From UBA5078 sp964538025 (GTDB lineage Bacteria; Pseudomonadota; Gammaproteobacteria; Pseudomonadales; Pseudohongiellaceae), in the NCBI GenBank assembly GCA_964538025.1, contig CAZICZ010000001.1:1-64000 (forward strand): a stretch of DNA of 64,000 nucleotides. Direction: 5' to 3'. Shown one piece after another: positions 16,508 through 24,311 of this stretch (positions within the stretch are counted from its first letter, which is position 1; each line of letters begins with the position of its first letter). A program made the translations under genes and the position numbers. Below the pieces are notes generated by a model, which saw only the letters and a program-made list of their open reading frames with translations, had not been told where the DNA came from and searched no databases.

Positions 16508-17122
16508 CTAGAAAGACACCTTAGGGGCGGCCTGAATCTGGGCGCTGTCTTCAAACTGAAGCAGCGTAGCATCCTGGCCGTGACCGAACAGTCCCGCAAG
16601 CGCCACCGGCGGAAAGGACTGTTTGTAGGTGTTGTATGCGGTTACCTGATCATTGAAGGCCTGTCGCGCGAAGGCCACCTTGTTCTCGGTACTGGTCAGC
16701 TCCTCGCTGACCTGCATCATGTTCTGATTGGCCTTGAGGTCGGGATAGGCTTCCATGACGACATTGAGGCGCCCGAGCGCGGCACCAAGCGCCCCCTCCT
16801 TGCTCGCCAGATCCGACATGGCCGCCGCATTGCCGGGGTTGGCCGCCGCCGCGGCAAGCCCGTTCGCTGCGGCATTGCGCGCAGCAATCACTGCCTCCAG
16901 CGTGTCACGCTCGTGAGACATGTACGCCTTGGCGGTTTCGACCAGATTGGGAATGAGGTCATAGCGACGTTTGAGCTGCACCTCGATCTGCGCAAACGCG
17001 TTCTGGTAGCGGTTACGCAGGGCGACCAGTTGATTGAAAACGCCCATGCCGTACAGCAACACGGCGGCGACAAGCACCAGAAAAAAAATCGACGTTGTAC
17101 TCATCTTGCCTCCTAATGACAC
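16508..17122 (-). CDS. lemA: LemA family protein
   Basis: A 204-residue LemA-family protein: a short N-terminal membrane helix (about 5-24), then the family core QLVALRNRYQNAFAQIEVQL, KRRYDLIPNLVETAKAY and ARNAAANGL, and the late AFNDQVTAYNTYKQSFPP motif. The fold is a long four-helix bundle facing the periplasm. Function is unknown; association with M48 proteases and membrane stress is common, and here the M48-TerB protease follows after 21 bases. AGGAGGCAAG precedes the ATG. It follows the quinoprotein gene on the same strand after 30 bases. Confidence 0.9.
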   Translation of the reverse strand: MSLGGKMSTTSIFFLVLVAAVLLYGMGVFNQLVALRNRYQNAFAQIEVQLKRRYDLIPNLVETAKAYMSHERDTLEAVIAARNAAANGLAAAAANPGNAAAMSDLASKEGALGAALGRLNVVMEAYPDLKANQNMMQVSEELTSTENKVAFARQAFNDQVTAYNTYKQSFPPVALAGLFGHGQDATLLQFEDSAQIQAAPKVSF

Positions 17123-17152
17123 CCTGTGATTGACGTGCGGAATCGCCCGTCT

Positions 17153-19348
17153 CTACGGCAATGCGAGCGCCACTACCCGGGCTGCTTCACCCTGAGAACT
17201 GACGGTCATTACCACGTACTGCTTTCCCTGAAACATATACGTCATGGGCACACCGGTGACGACCCCCGGCATCTCCAGTTTGGCGACTGTCTCTCCCGTG
17301 GCCTTGTCAAACGCCCACAGCACCGGGTCCCCGCCAACACCCTCGCCTGCAAAGAGCAGGGTCTTGGTCAGCACCAGGCCCGAGCGGGTCGGTTTGCCGG
17401 TTCGACCGATGTCGATACCCTGCAGCAGCGGATGATTACGGATTTCTTCCGGCGTGTCACCGTTCACGATCTGCCAGCGATGCTCCCCGGTGCGCATGTC
17501 GATGGCCGTAATGCGGCCGTAGGGAGGCTTCACCAGCGGAATTCCCTCTACCGACGGCGTGCGACTGCCCCCCTGAATGTACATGACCGAGGAGGCATCC
17601 GGCTCGTGGGTGAGTGACAGCACGCTGGTGGCCGTGCGGGAAGGCACGTAGAGCAGTCCCGTCTCCGGGTCATAGGCCGCGCCCTCCCAATTGGAGCCTC
17701 CCGTGGAGGACGGCAGATGCAGCGTGCCTTCCGTGCCATCGCGCGGGTCCTGATAGCGGGACGGCGGGGTGAACACCGACTCGCTGAAGCGGAAGCGAGA
17801 GGCCGCTTCTTTGGCACGCGCCAGAATCTCCGGGGTGAAATCCACCAGATCGTCTTCCTGGAAACCCTGTCGGTCATAGGGCAGCGGCGTCACGGGGAAG
17901 GGCTGCGTCGGCGATGTCCATTCCTCTGCGACATCGGTCTGGGGCACCGGCCGCTCTTCCACCGGGAACAGCGGAGTGCCGGTGGCCGGGTCAAAGGCAA
18001 ACAGGTGGGATTGCTTCAAGGTCTGGATCAGCGCCTGCCGGCCCCCGGGCAAGGTCGCCAGAATAGGCGCAGAGGGCGTATCCCAGTCCCAGATGTCATG
18101 GTGTGTGGTTTGGAAATACCAGCGCACCTGGCCGGTTTTGTAATCCAGCGCAACGGTGGAGCTGGCGTACAGATTATTGCCGGCGCGGTCCCCTCCAAAG
18201 CGGTCCCCTGTGGCGGCCTCCACCGGCACAAACACCAGACCAAGCGACTCATCGGCACTCATCGGCGCCCACGCGCCAGCGTTACCTGTAAACTCCGCCC
18301 CGCCAAGCCAGGTCTCTGACCCCGGCTCCCCCGGTTCGGGAATGGTTTTGAACGTCCACAGCAACTCCCCGGTGGTGGCGTCAAAGCCGCGGATATCCCC
18401 CTTGACGTTGCTGGCAGAAACAGGACGCATGCCCACCAGGTGCGCGGCGCCCGTGATGACCACGCCATCAATGGCCATCGGCATGAAGGACAGGCCAATG
18501 TCGACATCCTCACGCCCCGGCCCAAGACGCAGGCCCTGGCGCAAATCCACCTTGCCCCCCTCGCCAAAACTCTCGATCTCGCGGCCCGTTTTGGCGTCCA
18601 GTGCCACCAGATAATATCCCGGGGTAACGGTATACAAAGTCTCGCGACCGTTGTTGACGTAGTAGGTCAGTCCTTTGCCCGATCCCTTGCGTGGCGCCTC
18701 ATCGAATCGCTCGCCCTCCTCCGGACGCCACATCCAGAGCAGCTGGCCAGTGTCGGCCTCCAGCGCCACGATGTTGCGGGTGGCGCCTGCAGTCAGAAAC
18801 ACACGGCCATTGACCATCAGGGGCGTGGTGACACTCAGCGCCTCGGGGGAGGGGCCAAAGGCTTCCGTGTTGAAACTCCAGGCAAGCTCCAGGGAGTTCA
18901 CATTGTCGGCATTGATCTGGTCCAGTGGCGCGTAGCGCGTTGCATGCTCCGTCCCGTTGAAATGCGTCCACTCGTAATCGCCCTCCTCGGAGGCGGCCAC
19001 TTCACTGGGCGCAATGGGCAGCGTGGCGAGCTGTGCATTCGTCAGCTCGCCTCCGGCAATCGTCACGCGGCCGGCGGAGAGAATGTAGGAGGTGATGTCG
19101 CTGTACTGGGCATTGGTGAGGGAGCCCGGCGTTTCTGCCGGCATGGTCGTGCGGATAAAATTGAGCAGATCGCCACCTGTCCGGCCCAGCCAACGAGCCC
19201 GCAGACGGGCTTCCATTTCAACCGGCACATGGCAGCGGGAACATTCGGCCTGAAACAGTGCCTGACCGCGAGACACACTCACCTCTTGTCCGTGCACGGA
19301 CGCTGCAGCGACCAGGCCCAGGACAGACGCCAGGATACTTTTCTTCAT
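17153..19348 (-). CDS. Periplasmic quinohaemoprotein dehydrogenase (cytochrome c plus PQQ propeller)
   Basis: A 731-residue exported protein: signal peptide about 1-20 (ASVHG-Q), a small N-terminal cytochrome c domain with CSRCH at 36-40, then an eight-bladed PQQ-type propeller with repeats such as LLWMWRPEEG, LLWTFKTIPEPGEPG and HDIWDWDTPSAPIL. The layout resembles membrane-independent PQQ dehydrogenases in which haem c is fused to the N-terminus rather than the C-terminus. Substrate (sugar, polyol or alcohol) is not readable. GGGAGAGTGCGT precedes ATG 19348; the in-frame ATG at 19363 has no such site. Direct repeats upstream (19400-19439) may regulate it. Confidence 0.85.
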   Translation of the reverse strand: MKKSILASVLGLVAAASVHGQEVSVSRGQALFQAECSRCHVPVEMEARLRARWLGRTGGDLLNFIRTTMPAETPGSLTNAQYSDITSYILSAGRVTIAGGELTNAQLATLPIAPSEVAASEEGDYEWTHFNGTEHATRYAPLDQINADNVNSLELAWSFNTEAFGPSPEALSVTTPLMVNGRVFLTAGATRNIVALEADTGQLLWMWRPEEGERFDEAPRKGSGKGLTYYVNNGRETLYTVTPGYYLVALDAKTGREIESFGEGGKVDLRQGLRLGPGREDVDIGLSFMPMAIDGVVITGAAHLVGMRPVSASNVKGDIRGFDATTGELLWTFKTIPEPGEPGSETWLGGAEFTGNAGAWAPMSADESLGLVFVPVEAATGDRFGGDRAGNNLYASSTVALDYKTGQVRWYFQTTHHDIWDWDTPSAPILATLPGGRQALIQTLKQSHLFAFDPATGTPLFPVEERPVPQTDVAEEWTSPTQPFPVTPLPYDRQGFQEDDLVDFTPEILARAKEAASRFRFSESVFTPPSRYQDPRDGTEGTLHLPSSTGGSNWEGAAYDPETGLLYVPSRTATSVLSLTHEPDASSVMYIQGGSRTPSVEGIPLVKPPYGRITAIDMRTGEHRWQIVNGDTPEEIRNHPLLQGIDIGRTGKPTRSGLVLTKTLLFAGEGVGGDPVLWAFDKATGETVAKLEMPGVVTGVPMTYMFQGKQYVVMTVSSQGEAARVVALALP

Positions 19349-19399
19349 ACGCACTCTCCCCACTACGCTTCACTCTTTCGCGATTTTATGGTTTCGAAT

Positions 19400-19439
19400 G
19401 GTAACGTTTATTGACCAGCGGGAACAGAAGGTAACATTT
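19400..19439 (-). promoter_or_regulatory. Two phased direct repeats upstream of the quinoprotein gene
   Basis: GGTAACGTTT (19400-19409) and GGTAACATTT (19430-19439) are direct repeats with nine of ten bases identical. Their starts are 30 bases apart, close to three helical turns. They lie 52-91 bases upstream of the quinoprotein ATG. Two same-face sites like this suit an activator binding as tandem dimers. No known regulator motif is matched. Confidence 0.35.
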
Positions 19440-19467
19440 GATCTGGCGCATCAAATCACCACTGATC

Positions 19468-19496
19468 GCGCGGGAGCCGGGTCGATTCTCCCGCGC
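19468..19496 (-). terminator. Hairpin after the P460-like gene
   Basis: GCGCGGGAG (19468-19476) and CTCCCGCGC (19488-19496) form a perfect 9-bp stem with an 11-base loop. It starts 12 bases beyond the stop of the minus-strand P460-like gene. No T-run follows, so it may be a Rho-assisted terminator or partly permit read-through into the quinoprotein gene. Confidence 0.5.
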
Positions 19497-19507
19497 AGAG
19501 ACAGCGC

Positions 19508-20041
19508 TTACTCCTTCATTTCACAGCGGGGATCTCCCTGCTGTATGCCATGAATCTGTTCACGCGAAATGCTCAATGGCGCACACCCGTGATCGGTGCC
19601 ACAGATCAGGTCCCACTCCGGACGCGCCAGTTGGTGGCAGCCAAAACAATTGCCGCCAAAGCGGTTCACCACCTCGGTCGTGCCACGTACCGCGATGGTC
19701 GTGCCGGTCTGCGCGACACTCAGCTCGAAAAATTCCCAATCATTGGTGGCGGGATTCCAGCCTTCCTGGTGCTTGACCATGACTTCCGAGGGGATCAGCG
19801 ACACCACAGACCCGGGCGGAAACTTGCCGCCGGTGGGAGACTGCGCCACCGCCACGGTTGCTTCAAGATTGCCAAGCAAATTATCGACGAAATACTCGCC
19901 GACGCGGGTCATGGCTCCCAGGCAATCGAAGGCACTGTCATCGATAGCAATCTGTTTGCTGTTGTCGGCGGTAAAGGCCTGGCCGGCGAGCAGCAGCGTT
20001 GCCGTGCACAGGGTCAGAGCAGGAAGAAGACGTAATCGCAT
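19508..20041 (-). CDS. Exported cytochrome P460-like c-type haem protein
   Basis: A 177-residue exported protein: signal peptide about 1-24 (AFT-A), then a P460-like beta fold with GGKFPPGSVVSLIPSEVMVK, W102EFF and a single haem site CFGCH (132-136) near the C-terminus. P460 cytochromes oxidise hydroxylamine or, in cytochrome c'-beta forms, bind NO. The C-terminus carries extra cysteines (C147, C153, C173). I cannot tell from sequence whether the unusual lysine-haem crosslink of true P460 is present. It is on the same strand as the quinohaemoprotein gene 159 bases downstream, so the cytochrome may be its electron partner. Confidence 0.68.
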   Translation of the reverse strand: MRLRLLPALTLCTATLLLAGQAFTADNSKQIAIDDSAFDCLGAMTRVGEYFVDNLLGNLEATVAVAQSPTGGKFPPGSVVSLIPSEVMVKHQEGWNPATNDWEFFELSVAQTGTTIAVRGTTEVVNRFGGNCFGCHQLARPEWDLICGTDHGCAPLSISREQIHGIQQGDPRCEMKE

Positions 20042-20202
20042 AGTGGCCTCATAGGACGTGGTGGGTAAGTGGTCAACGCGCCTGCATCATAGAGCGGGTG
20101 TTCAGTCCGCACAACCACCCGCCCGGGGCCGAGCGTCATTCACACTGGACAGCCCCTTCCCGCTGGGGCACACTCGCGCCCCTTCTGCCCAAGGAGGTCT
20201 CA

Positions 20203-20544
20203 ATGACTGCTCTTCCCCCCTGCCCCAAATGCCAGAGTGAATACACCTATGAAAGCGAGGGAATGCTGATCTGCCCCGAATGCGCCTGGGAGTGGCGTGA
20301 GGTGACGGAAACCACGGTCGCCGACACCGCCCGTGTGTTTCAGGATGCCAACGGAAATCCCTTGGTGGACGGCGACACGGTGACCGTCATCAAGGATCTG
20401 AAGGTGAAGGGGAGCTCGCTCGTGGTGAAGGTGGGCACCAAGGTGAAAAACATCCGCTTGGTCGATGGCGACCACGACATCGACTGCAAAATCGACGGCA
20501 TTGGCGCCATGAAACTCAAATCGGAATTTGTCAAAAAATCCTGA
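20203..20544 (+). CDS. yjdM: YjdM/PhnA-family zinc-ribbon protein
   Basis: A 113-residue YjdM (formerly PhnA) protein. The N-terminal zinc ribbon has CPKC (8-11) and CPEC about 17 residues later, followed by AWEWREV and the C-terminal SH3-like domain (DGDTVTVIKDLKVKGSS, VKNIRLVDGDHDIDC). Despite the old name, a phosphonate role has not been shown in general. The start is ATG 20203 behind AAGGAGGTCTCA; the longer frame from 20098 is not supported. Its stop codon TGA (20542-20544) lies inside the first copy of the triplicated 38-bp terminator unit. Confidence 0.93.
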   Translation: MTALPPCPKCQSEYTYESEGMLICPECAWEWREVTETTVADTARVFQDANGNPLVDGDTVTVIKDLKVKGSSLVVKVGTKVKNIRLVDGDHDIDCKIDGIGAMKLKSEFVKKS

Positions 20545-20637
20545 GCCGTCGTGCGGCTCAGTCATTGCCCCTGAAATCCTGAGCCGTCGCGCGGCTCAGT
20601 CATTGCCTCCGAAATCCTGAGCCATCGCGCGGCTCAG
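20541..20637. repeat. Three tandem 38-bp units, each a terminator-like hairpin
   Basis: Hairpins CTGAGCC-N7-GGCTCAG or near-identical forms occur at 20541-20561, 20579-20599 and 20617-20637, exactly 38 bases apart. The linking sequence (about GTCATTGCC then CGAAATC) is also repeated with few changes. The first hairpin overlaps the yjdM stop codon and the last contains the stop codon of the convergent YHS gene, so the array fills the whole intergenic gap. It looks like a tandem duplication of a bidirectional terminator. Confidence 0.9.
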
Positions 20638-21158
20638 TCATTCACCTTCAGAGTGCCCGCGGCAATGGCGAGCTCGTAGCGCAGGCGCGCGTTGTCCATG
20701 TTGCGCTCCGTGTCCTGCAGAAAACTCGTGCGCACATCCATGCGGCCATTGAGCACCAGAAGATTGCCGATGCGGATGGCCGTGCGGGGATCTCCGCGCG
20801 CCACCAGATTGCCGACGCTCATGCCCATGGCGCAGTGCCCCCCGACAAAGGGCAGGTATTTGTTGCGATTACCCTCCGCTGTTGCGGCCTCAAACGTGCT
20901 CTTGTTGGCGGCGTTGGAAAAACACCAGGTCACGCCCTGCAAGGAAGAAGAAAACGCAGCGCAATCGGCCATGACAATACTGTGTTCGTCGTAGGCAGCC
21001 ACCAGATCGTAGGCAAGGACCTTGCCCTCCTCCATGCGGGAAAATCCGATCCCCTCGTTGTTGATAATGGCGTCCGGCGTTTGCTGGGCGATCGCAAGCG
21101 TGGACAGACTTCCCGCCAGAAGGGTGGCAGCGAGTGCGAGCATTCTTGTTGTTTTCAT
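20634..21158 (-). CDS. Exported YHS-domain protein
   Basis: A 174-residue protein with signal peptide (about 1-25, ending AIA-Q). The core resembles the exported YHS-domain family: KVLAYDLVAAYDEHSI, then TWCFSNAANKSTFEA and YLPFVGGHCAMGMSVGN, where the late GG-x-C-A-x-G is characteristic. Such proteins are thought to handle metals or cofactors in the periplasm, without a proven role. The ATG at 21156-21158 follows CCGGAGAGAATC; the longer frame to 21272 adds an uncoding-looking extension. The last codons and stop lie within the third copy of the 38-bp repeat. Confidence 0.78.
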   Translation of the reverse strand: MKTTRMLALAATLLAGSLSTLAIAQQTPDAIINNEGIGFSRMEEGKVLAYDLVAAYDEHSIVMADCAAFSSSLQGVTWCFSNAANKSTFEAATAEGNRNKYLPFVGGHCAMGMSVGNLVARGDPRTAIRIGNLLVLNGRMDVRTSFLQDTERNMDNARLRYELAIAAGTLKVND

Positions 21159-21315
21159 GATTCTCTCCGGTGTGCGTGATTGTGGAACGATAATTTGCAT
21201 CATACGGTGTCTGCCCGAAAACGAACAAGCACCAATACGCGCGGCCTGACGCTGACTGGCGAGTGGGAACACGATTCGCTACCCTGCCTGTTTTCGGTAT
21301 TCGGAACCTCGTTCT

Positions 21316-22077
21316 ATGGCTTTGCAACGCGCCCGTCTTGATCGCACTCTGCGTGTGGCACTGAGCCTGTCCTCGAAGGAGGTCAAAATACTACTGGCGA
21401 GTGCCCGCGTGTTTGTAGACGGCCATCTCGCCCGCGATGCCGACATGCGCATTCATGCCTTCAGCCATGTGCGCGTGGAAGATCAGGTGCTCCAGGCACG
21501 AGAACCGCGCTACCTGATGCTGCACAAACCCGCCGGCCTGCTGAGTGCCACACGGGATGCCACACAGCCCACCGTCATGTCCCTGTTGCCGGAGTCCCTG
21601 CGGGAGGGCCTGCACCTGGCGGGTCGTCTCGACAAGTCCTCCACCGGTCTGGTGTTGTTAAGCGATGACAGTCGCTGGACGCAGGCGGGGATGTCCCCCG
21701 GACAGGCAGTCGAAAAGTCCTACCGAGTCCAGGTGCGCGACCCGATCTCCCCGGCGTGCGTGAAGGCCTTTGCCGAGGGCATGTACTTCGCCTATGAAGC
21801 CCTGTGGACCTTGCCGGCGACGCTGGAGGTGCTGGCGCCCTGCCTGGCCCGCGTGACCTTGCAGGAGGGCCGCTATCACCAGATCAAACGGATGTTCGGC
21901 CGTTTTCGCAACCCGGTACTCGCCCTGCACCGGGAGCGCATCGGAGCCCTGAACCTGGACCCGGCTCTGGCGCCCGGGGAGTATCGTCCCCTCACCCCCG
22001 CGGAGGTTCAGAGTGCGGTGCAATGCGCGGCGCTGGGGGGTTGCCCCGATCCCAGTGCCGCAGGCAAGGGTGCCTGA
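21316..22077 (+). CDS. rsuA: RsuA-type pseudouridine synthase
   Basis: A 253-residue member of the RsuA/RluB/E/F family. An N-terminal S4-like domain (RARLDRTLRVALSLSSKEVK, VFVDG) precedes the catalytic domain, with the active-site aspartate D106 in GRLDKSSTGLVLLSDD and the closing EGRYHQIKRMFG and HRERIGALNLD motifs. The pattern is closest to RsuA, which modifies U516 of 16S rRNA in E. coli; a 23S-directed paralogue is possible. The last 70 bases overlap a small convergent ORF (22008-22181). It stands alone on its strand. Confidence 0.85.
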   Translation: MALQRARLDRTLRVALSLSSKEVKILLASARVFVDGHLARDADMRIHAFSHVRVEDQVLQAREPRYLMLHKPAGLLSATRDATQPTVMSLLPESLREGLHLAGRLDKSSTGLVLLSDDSRWTQAGMSPGQAVEKSYRVQVRDPISPACVKAFAEGMYFAYEALWTLPATLEVLAPCLARVTLQEGRYHQIKRMFGRFRNPVLALHRERIGALNLDPALAPGEYRPLTPAEVQSAVQCAALGGCPDPSAAGKGA

Positions 22078-22181
22078 TACGGGTTGATTGGCGTTGCCTG
22101 CCAGTAATCGACGCCCAGGATGAAAAGTATCAGCAGCAGAGCGAGCGTTCCCGTCAGCGGGCGCGAAGGAAGTGAATTCAT
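22008..22181 (-). CDS. Small membrane protein, 57 aa, downstream of YeeE/YedE
   Basis: A 57-residue ORF whose ATG (22179-22181) overlaps the stop codon of the YeeE/YedE gene by four bases. The product has one membrane helix (about residues 11-27, LTGTLALLLILFILGVDYW) and a proline-rich tail. Translational coupling to the transporter suggests an accessory subunit of the sulfur-transport system. I know no named homologue. Its last 70 bases overlap the convergent rsuA-like gene, which slightly lowers confidence. Confidence 0.55.
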   Translation of the reverse strand: MNSLPSRPLTGTLALLLILFILGVDYWQATPINPYQAPLPAALGSGQPPSAAHCTAL

Positions 22182-23317
22182 GAAGCAGCTCCCTGTGACT
22201 CTCGTGGTTTCAGCACGAGGGGCCGCATCCGGATGCCAAGCGTTGATCCGGCAAAGGCGGCGATGGCCCACACCCAGCCGTGCAAACTGCCCGTGGAGAC
22301 CCCACTGAAAAAGGCGCCGACGTTGCAGCCAAAGGCTACCCGTGCGCTGTATCCCAAGACGATGCCCGCGAACAGTACCCACGCCCAGCTTGTTCCCGAC
22401 AGCGGCGCGGTCTGCGAGTCGGGGTGCGCACGCCAGCGCATTACCAGAAACGCGCCGGCAATCAGCCCGATGTTCGTCAACGAGGTCACATCCGTGAGCA
22501 CCGACTGCTGTAGACGCAGCGCATGCGCAGGCGCTCCCCAAAACGCATTGTCTGCCAACTCCATGCCGGCCGCTTGCGCCAGCTTTGCGCCCCAAAGTCC
22601 CAGGCCGTACACCACTCCCCAGGACTGACCGGCGACGACCAGATTGGCAATGGCCAGCGCTGCCAGCAGTCCCGCCGCCCACAGCAGGCGTTTGCCCGGC
22701 AGGCGCTTGCCCGGCAGGGCACGCCAGCGCACCGCGGCGGCCAGTCCTGCGAGGCCAGTCAGCGTCATCAGCAGCCCACCGAGGTTGCCGAACAGCCCCT
22801 GTAGCGTCAGCACGGGCAAAGCGCCGAAGGAGCCCCACCAGGGCAGGTGCAGCGAGCCCCAGAAACTGCCCGCAATGAAACCTATCAGCGCGACGAGTGA
22901 CACCGCGTTGCCGCTGCCGGCATTGACGAGGGTCCCGGACCCGCAGCCCATGACCAGCTGCATGGCGATACCAAAGATGAACGCTGCCACGACCATCGCG
23001 ATGCCAATCGGGGCATAGGCGCCATTGAGTTCATCGCTGTGAAGCGCCAGCAGCGGAAATGCAACAATCGCTGTCAGGCCAATCGCTAGCAACTGGGTTA
23101 TCAGACCACGCCCATCGCGTTCGGTAATGATCAGGCGCCACGGGCCGGTAAAGCCGAAACGCAGGCCTTCCAGCGTGATACCAAGACTCAGGCCGATGAG
23201 CATCAGAAGGGCCGCACGAGGCCCGGCACTGGCAAAGGTGGCAAAGACAATCAGACTCCCCAGCGCCACGAGTCCCAGTCGCCGGGCAGAGAAGTGATGG
23301 AGTGACGCGGATGGCAT
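22178..23317 (-). CDS. YeeE/YedE-family (TsuA-like) sulfur-compound transporter
   Basis: A 379-residue membrane protein with about nine or more hydrophobic helices. Two internal-repeat motifs mark the YeeE/YedE family: MGCGSGTLVNAGSGN in the first half and FGCNVGAFFSGVSTGSLHGW in the second; the cysteines in these line the thiosulfate path in TsuA. It probably imports thiosulfate or a related sulfur anion. It begins directly after the exported rhodanese gene (one base) and overlaps the 57-aa ORF, making a three-gene operon. A 15-base tandem duplication at 22686-22715 (AGGCGYTTGCCCGGC) doubles a GKRLP loop. Confidence 0.86.
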   Translation of the reverse strand: MPSASLHHFSARRLGLVALGSLIVFATFASAGPRAALLMLIGLSLGITLEGLRFGFTGPWRLIITERDGRGLITQLLAIGLTAIVAFPLLALHSDELNGAYAPIGIAMVVAAFIFGIAMQLVMGCGSGTLVNAGSGNAVSLVALIGFIAGSFWGSLHLPWWGSFGALPVLTLQGLFGNLGGLLMTLTGLAGLAAAVRWRALPGKRLPGKRLLWAAGLLAALAIANLVVAGQSWGVVYGLGLWGAKLAQAAGMELADNAFWGAPAHALRLQQSVLTDVTSLTNIGLIAGAFLVMRWRAHPDSQTAPLSGTSWAWVLFAGIVLGYSARVAFGCNVGAFFSGVSTGSLHGWVWAIAAFAGSTLGIRMRPLVLKPRESQGAAS

Positions 23318-24265
23318 TTAGGCTCCCAACATCCCGAGCACCCAGGTGCGCGTCATGTGCCAGTAATGCCGCAGACGGTTGGGTTGGTGGTCCATCGGAC
23401 GATCTTCCAGTGTCCATGCCGTCATGCTCTCGGCGTACAGACGCGTGTTGGGCACGCCCTGCAGCTCGCTCAGGATGAACCAGTCCACCGCCGCCTGATG
23501 CCCCGTGTTGCAGAAGGTCACCGTCATGGGGGCGACGTTGGGGGTATGGGAGCTCAATATCTGCGCGACCTGGTCGGGAGCACGCACGCGGTTGCCCTCA
23601 AAAAACTGGGTGAAGCTGAGATTGCCGGCTCCCCGGATGGTGCCCGGACGGGCACTGGAGGCCTGCAGGCCCTCAAAGAACTCGGTGGGACGGGCATCGA
23701 TCAGGCGGGCACTTTTGTCCTCCACGAGCGCTTCGACCTGCGCGGTCGTCGCGCGCCAGGCATCGTTCCACTGCGGTGTGAAGTCGGAGGGATGCGCGTC
23801 AGCCGCGACAGTGCTTACCGGCAGTCGGGCGTCCTGCCAGCCTGCGAAGCCGCCATTGAGCAAGGCGAGATCTTTAATGCCCAGTGACTTGAGCGTCCAG
23901 TAAACGCGGGCCGCTGCCCCAAAATCGGCTGCGTTGACACCGGAGTGAATCACCACCACCGGTGTCTGTTCCGTGAGGCCGAGTCTGCGCACCACCCCCG
24001 TCAAAGCCGCCAGGGAGGGCAATTCGCCGGGATTGCTCGCGGGACCACGAAACGCGGCATAGGGCGCATCGAGTGCGCCGGGCACATGGCCCGCCGCATA
24101 ATCACCCGTGACCTGCAACAGCGTGACCTCGGGTGACGCGGCGAGAATATTGGACAGCTGCGCGGGTTCGAGCAAGGGTGTCCATCCCTGCGGCGCAGCG
24201 ATGCCCTGCAAGGGCAGCAAACACCACAGCACAGCGCATAGTCGTCCGAATTCTCGCAGCGGCAT
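23318..24265 (-). CDS. Exported tandem-rhodanese sulfurtransferase
   Basis: A 315-residue exported protein: signal peptide about 1-24 (GIAA-P), then two rhodanese domains. The second has the catalytic loop CNTGHQA with C252 and is probably active. The first domain's equivalent loop reads VVIHSGVNAAD, with serine at residue 108 instead of cysteine, so it is probably structural. Such proteins move sulfane sulfur from thiosulfate or polysulfide in the periplasm. ATG 24263-24265 follows AGGGAGACTGTGAGG; the longer frame to 24523 overlaps another gene and is rejected. It heads the sulfur operon with the YeeE/YedE transporter and the 57-aa protein. Confidence 0.87.
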   Translation of the reverse strand: MPLREFGRLCAVLWCLLPLQGIAAPQGWTPLLEPAQLSNILAASPEVTLLQVTGDYAAGHVPGALDAPYAAFRGPASNPGELPSLAALTGVVRRLGLTEQTPVVVIHSGVNAADFGAAARVYWTLKSLGIKDLALLNGGFAGWQDARLPVSTVAADAHPSDFTPQWNDAWRATTAQVEALVEDKSARLIDARPTEFFEGLQASSARPGTIRGAGNLSFTQFFEGNRVRAPDQVAQILSSHTPNVAPMTVTFCNTGHQAAVDWFILSELQGVPNTRLYAESMTAWTLEDRPMDHQPNRLRHYWHMTRTWVLGMLGA

Positions 24266-24311
24266 CCTCACAGTCTCCCTTTGGTATGGCAGGCGTCCTT
24301 CATGAATCGCC

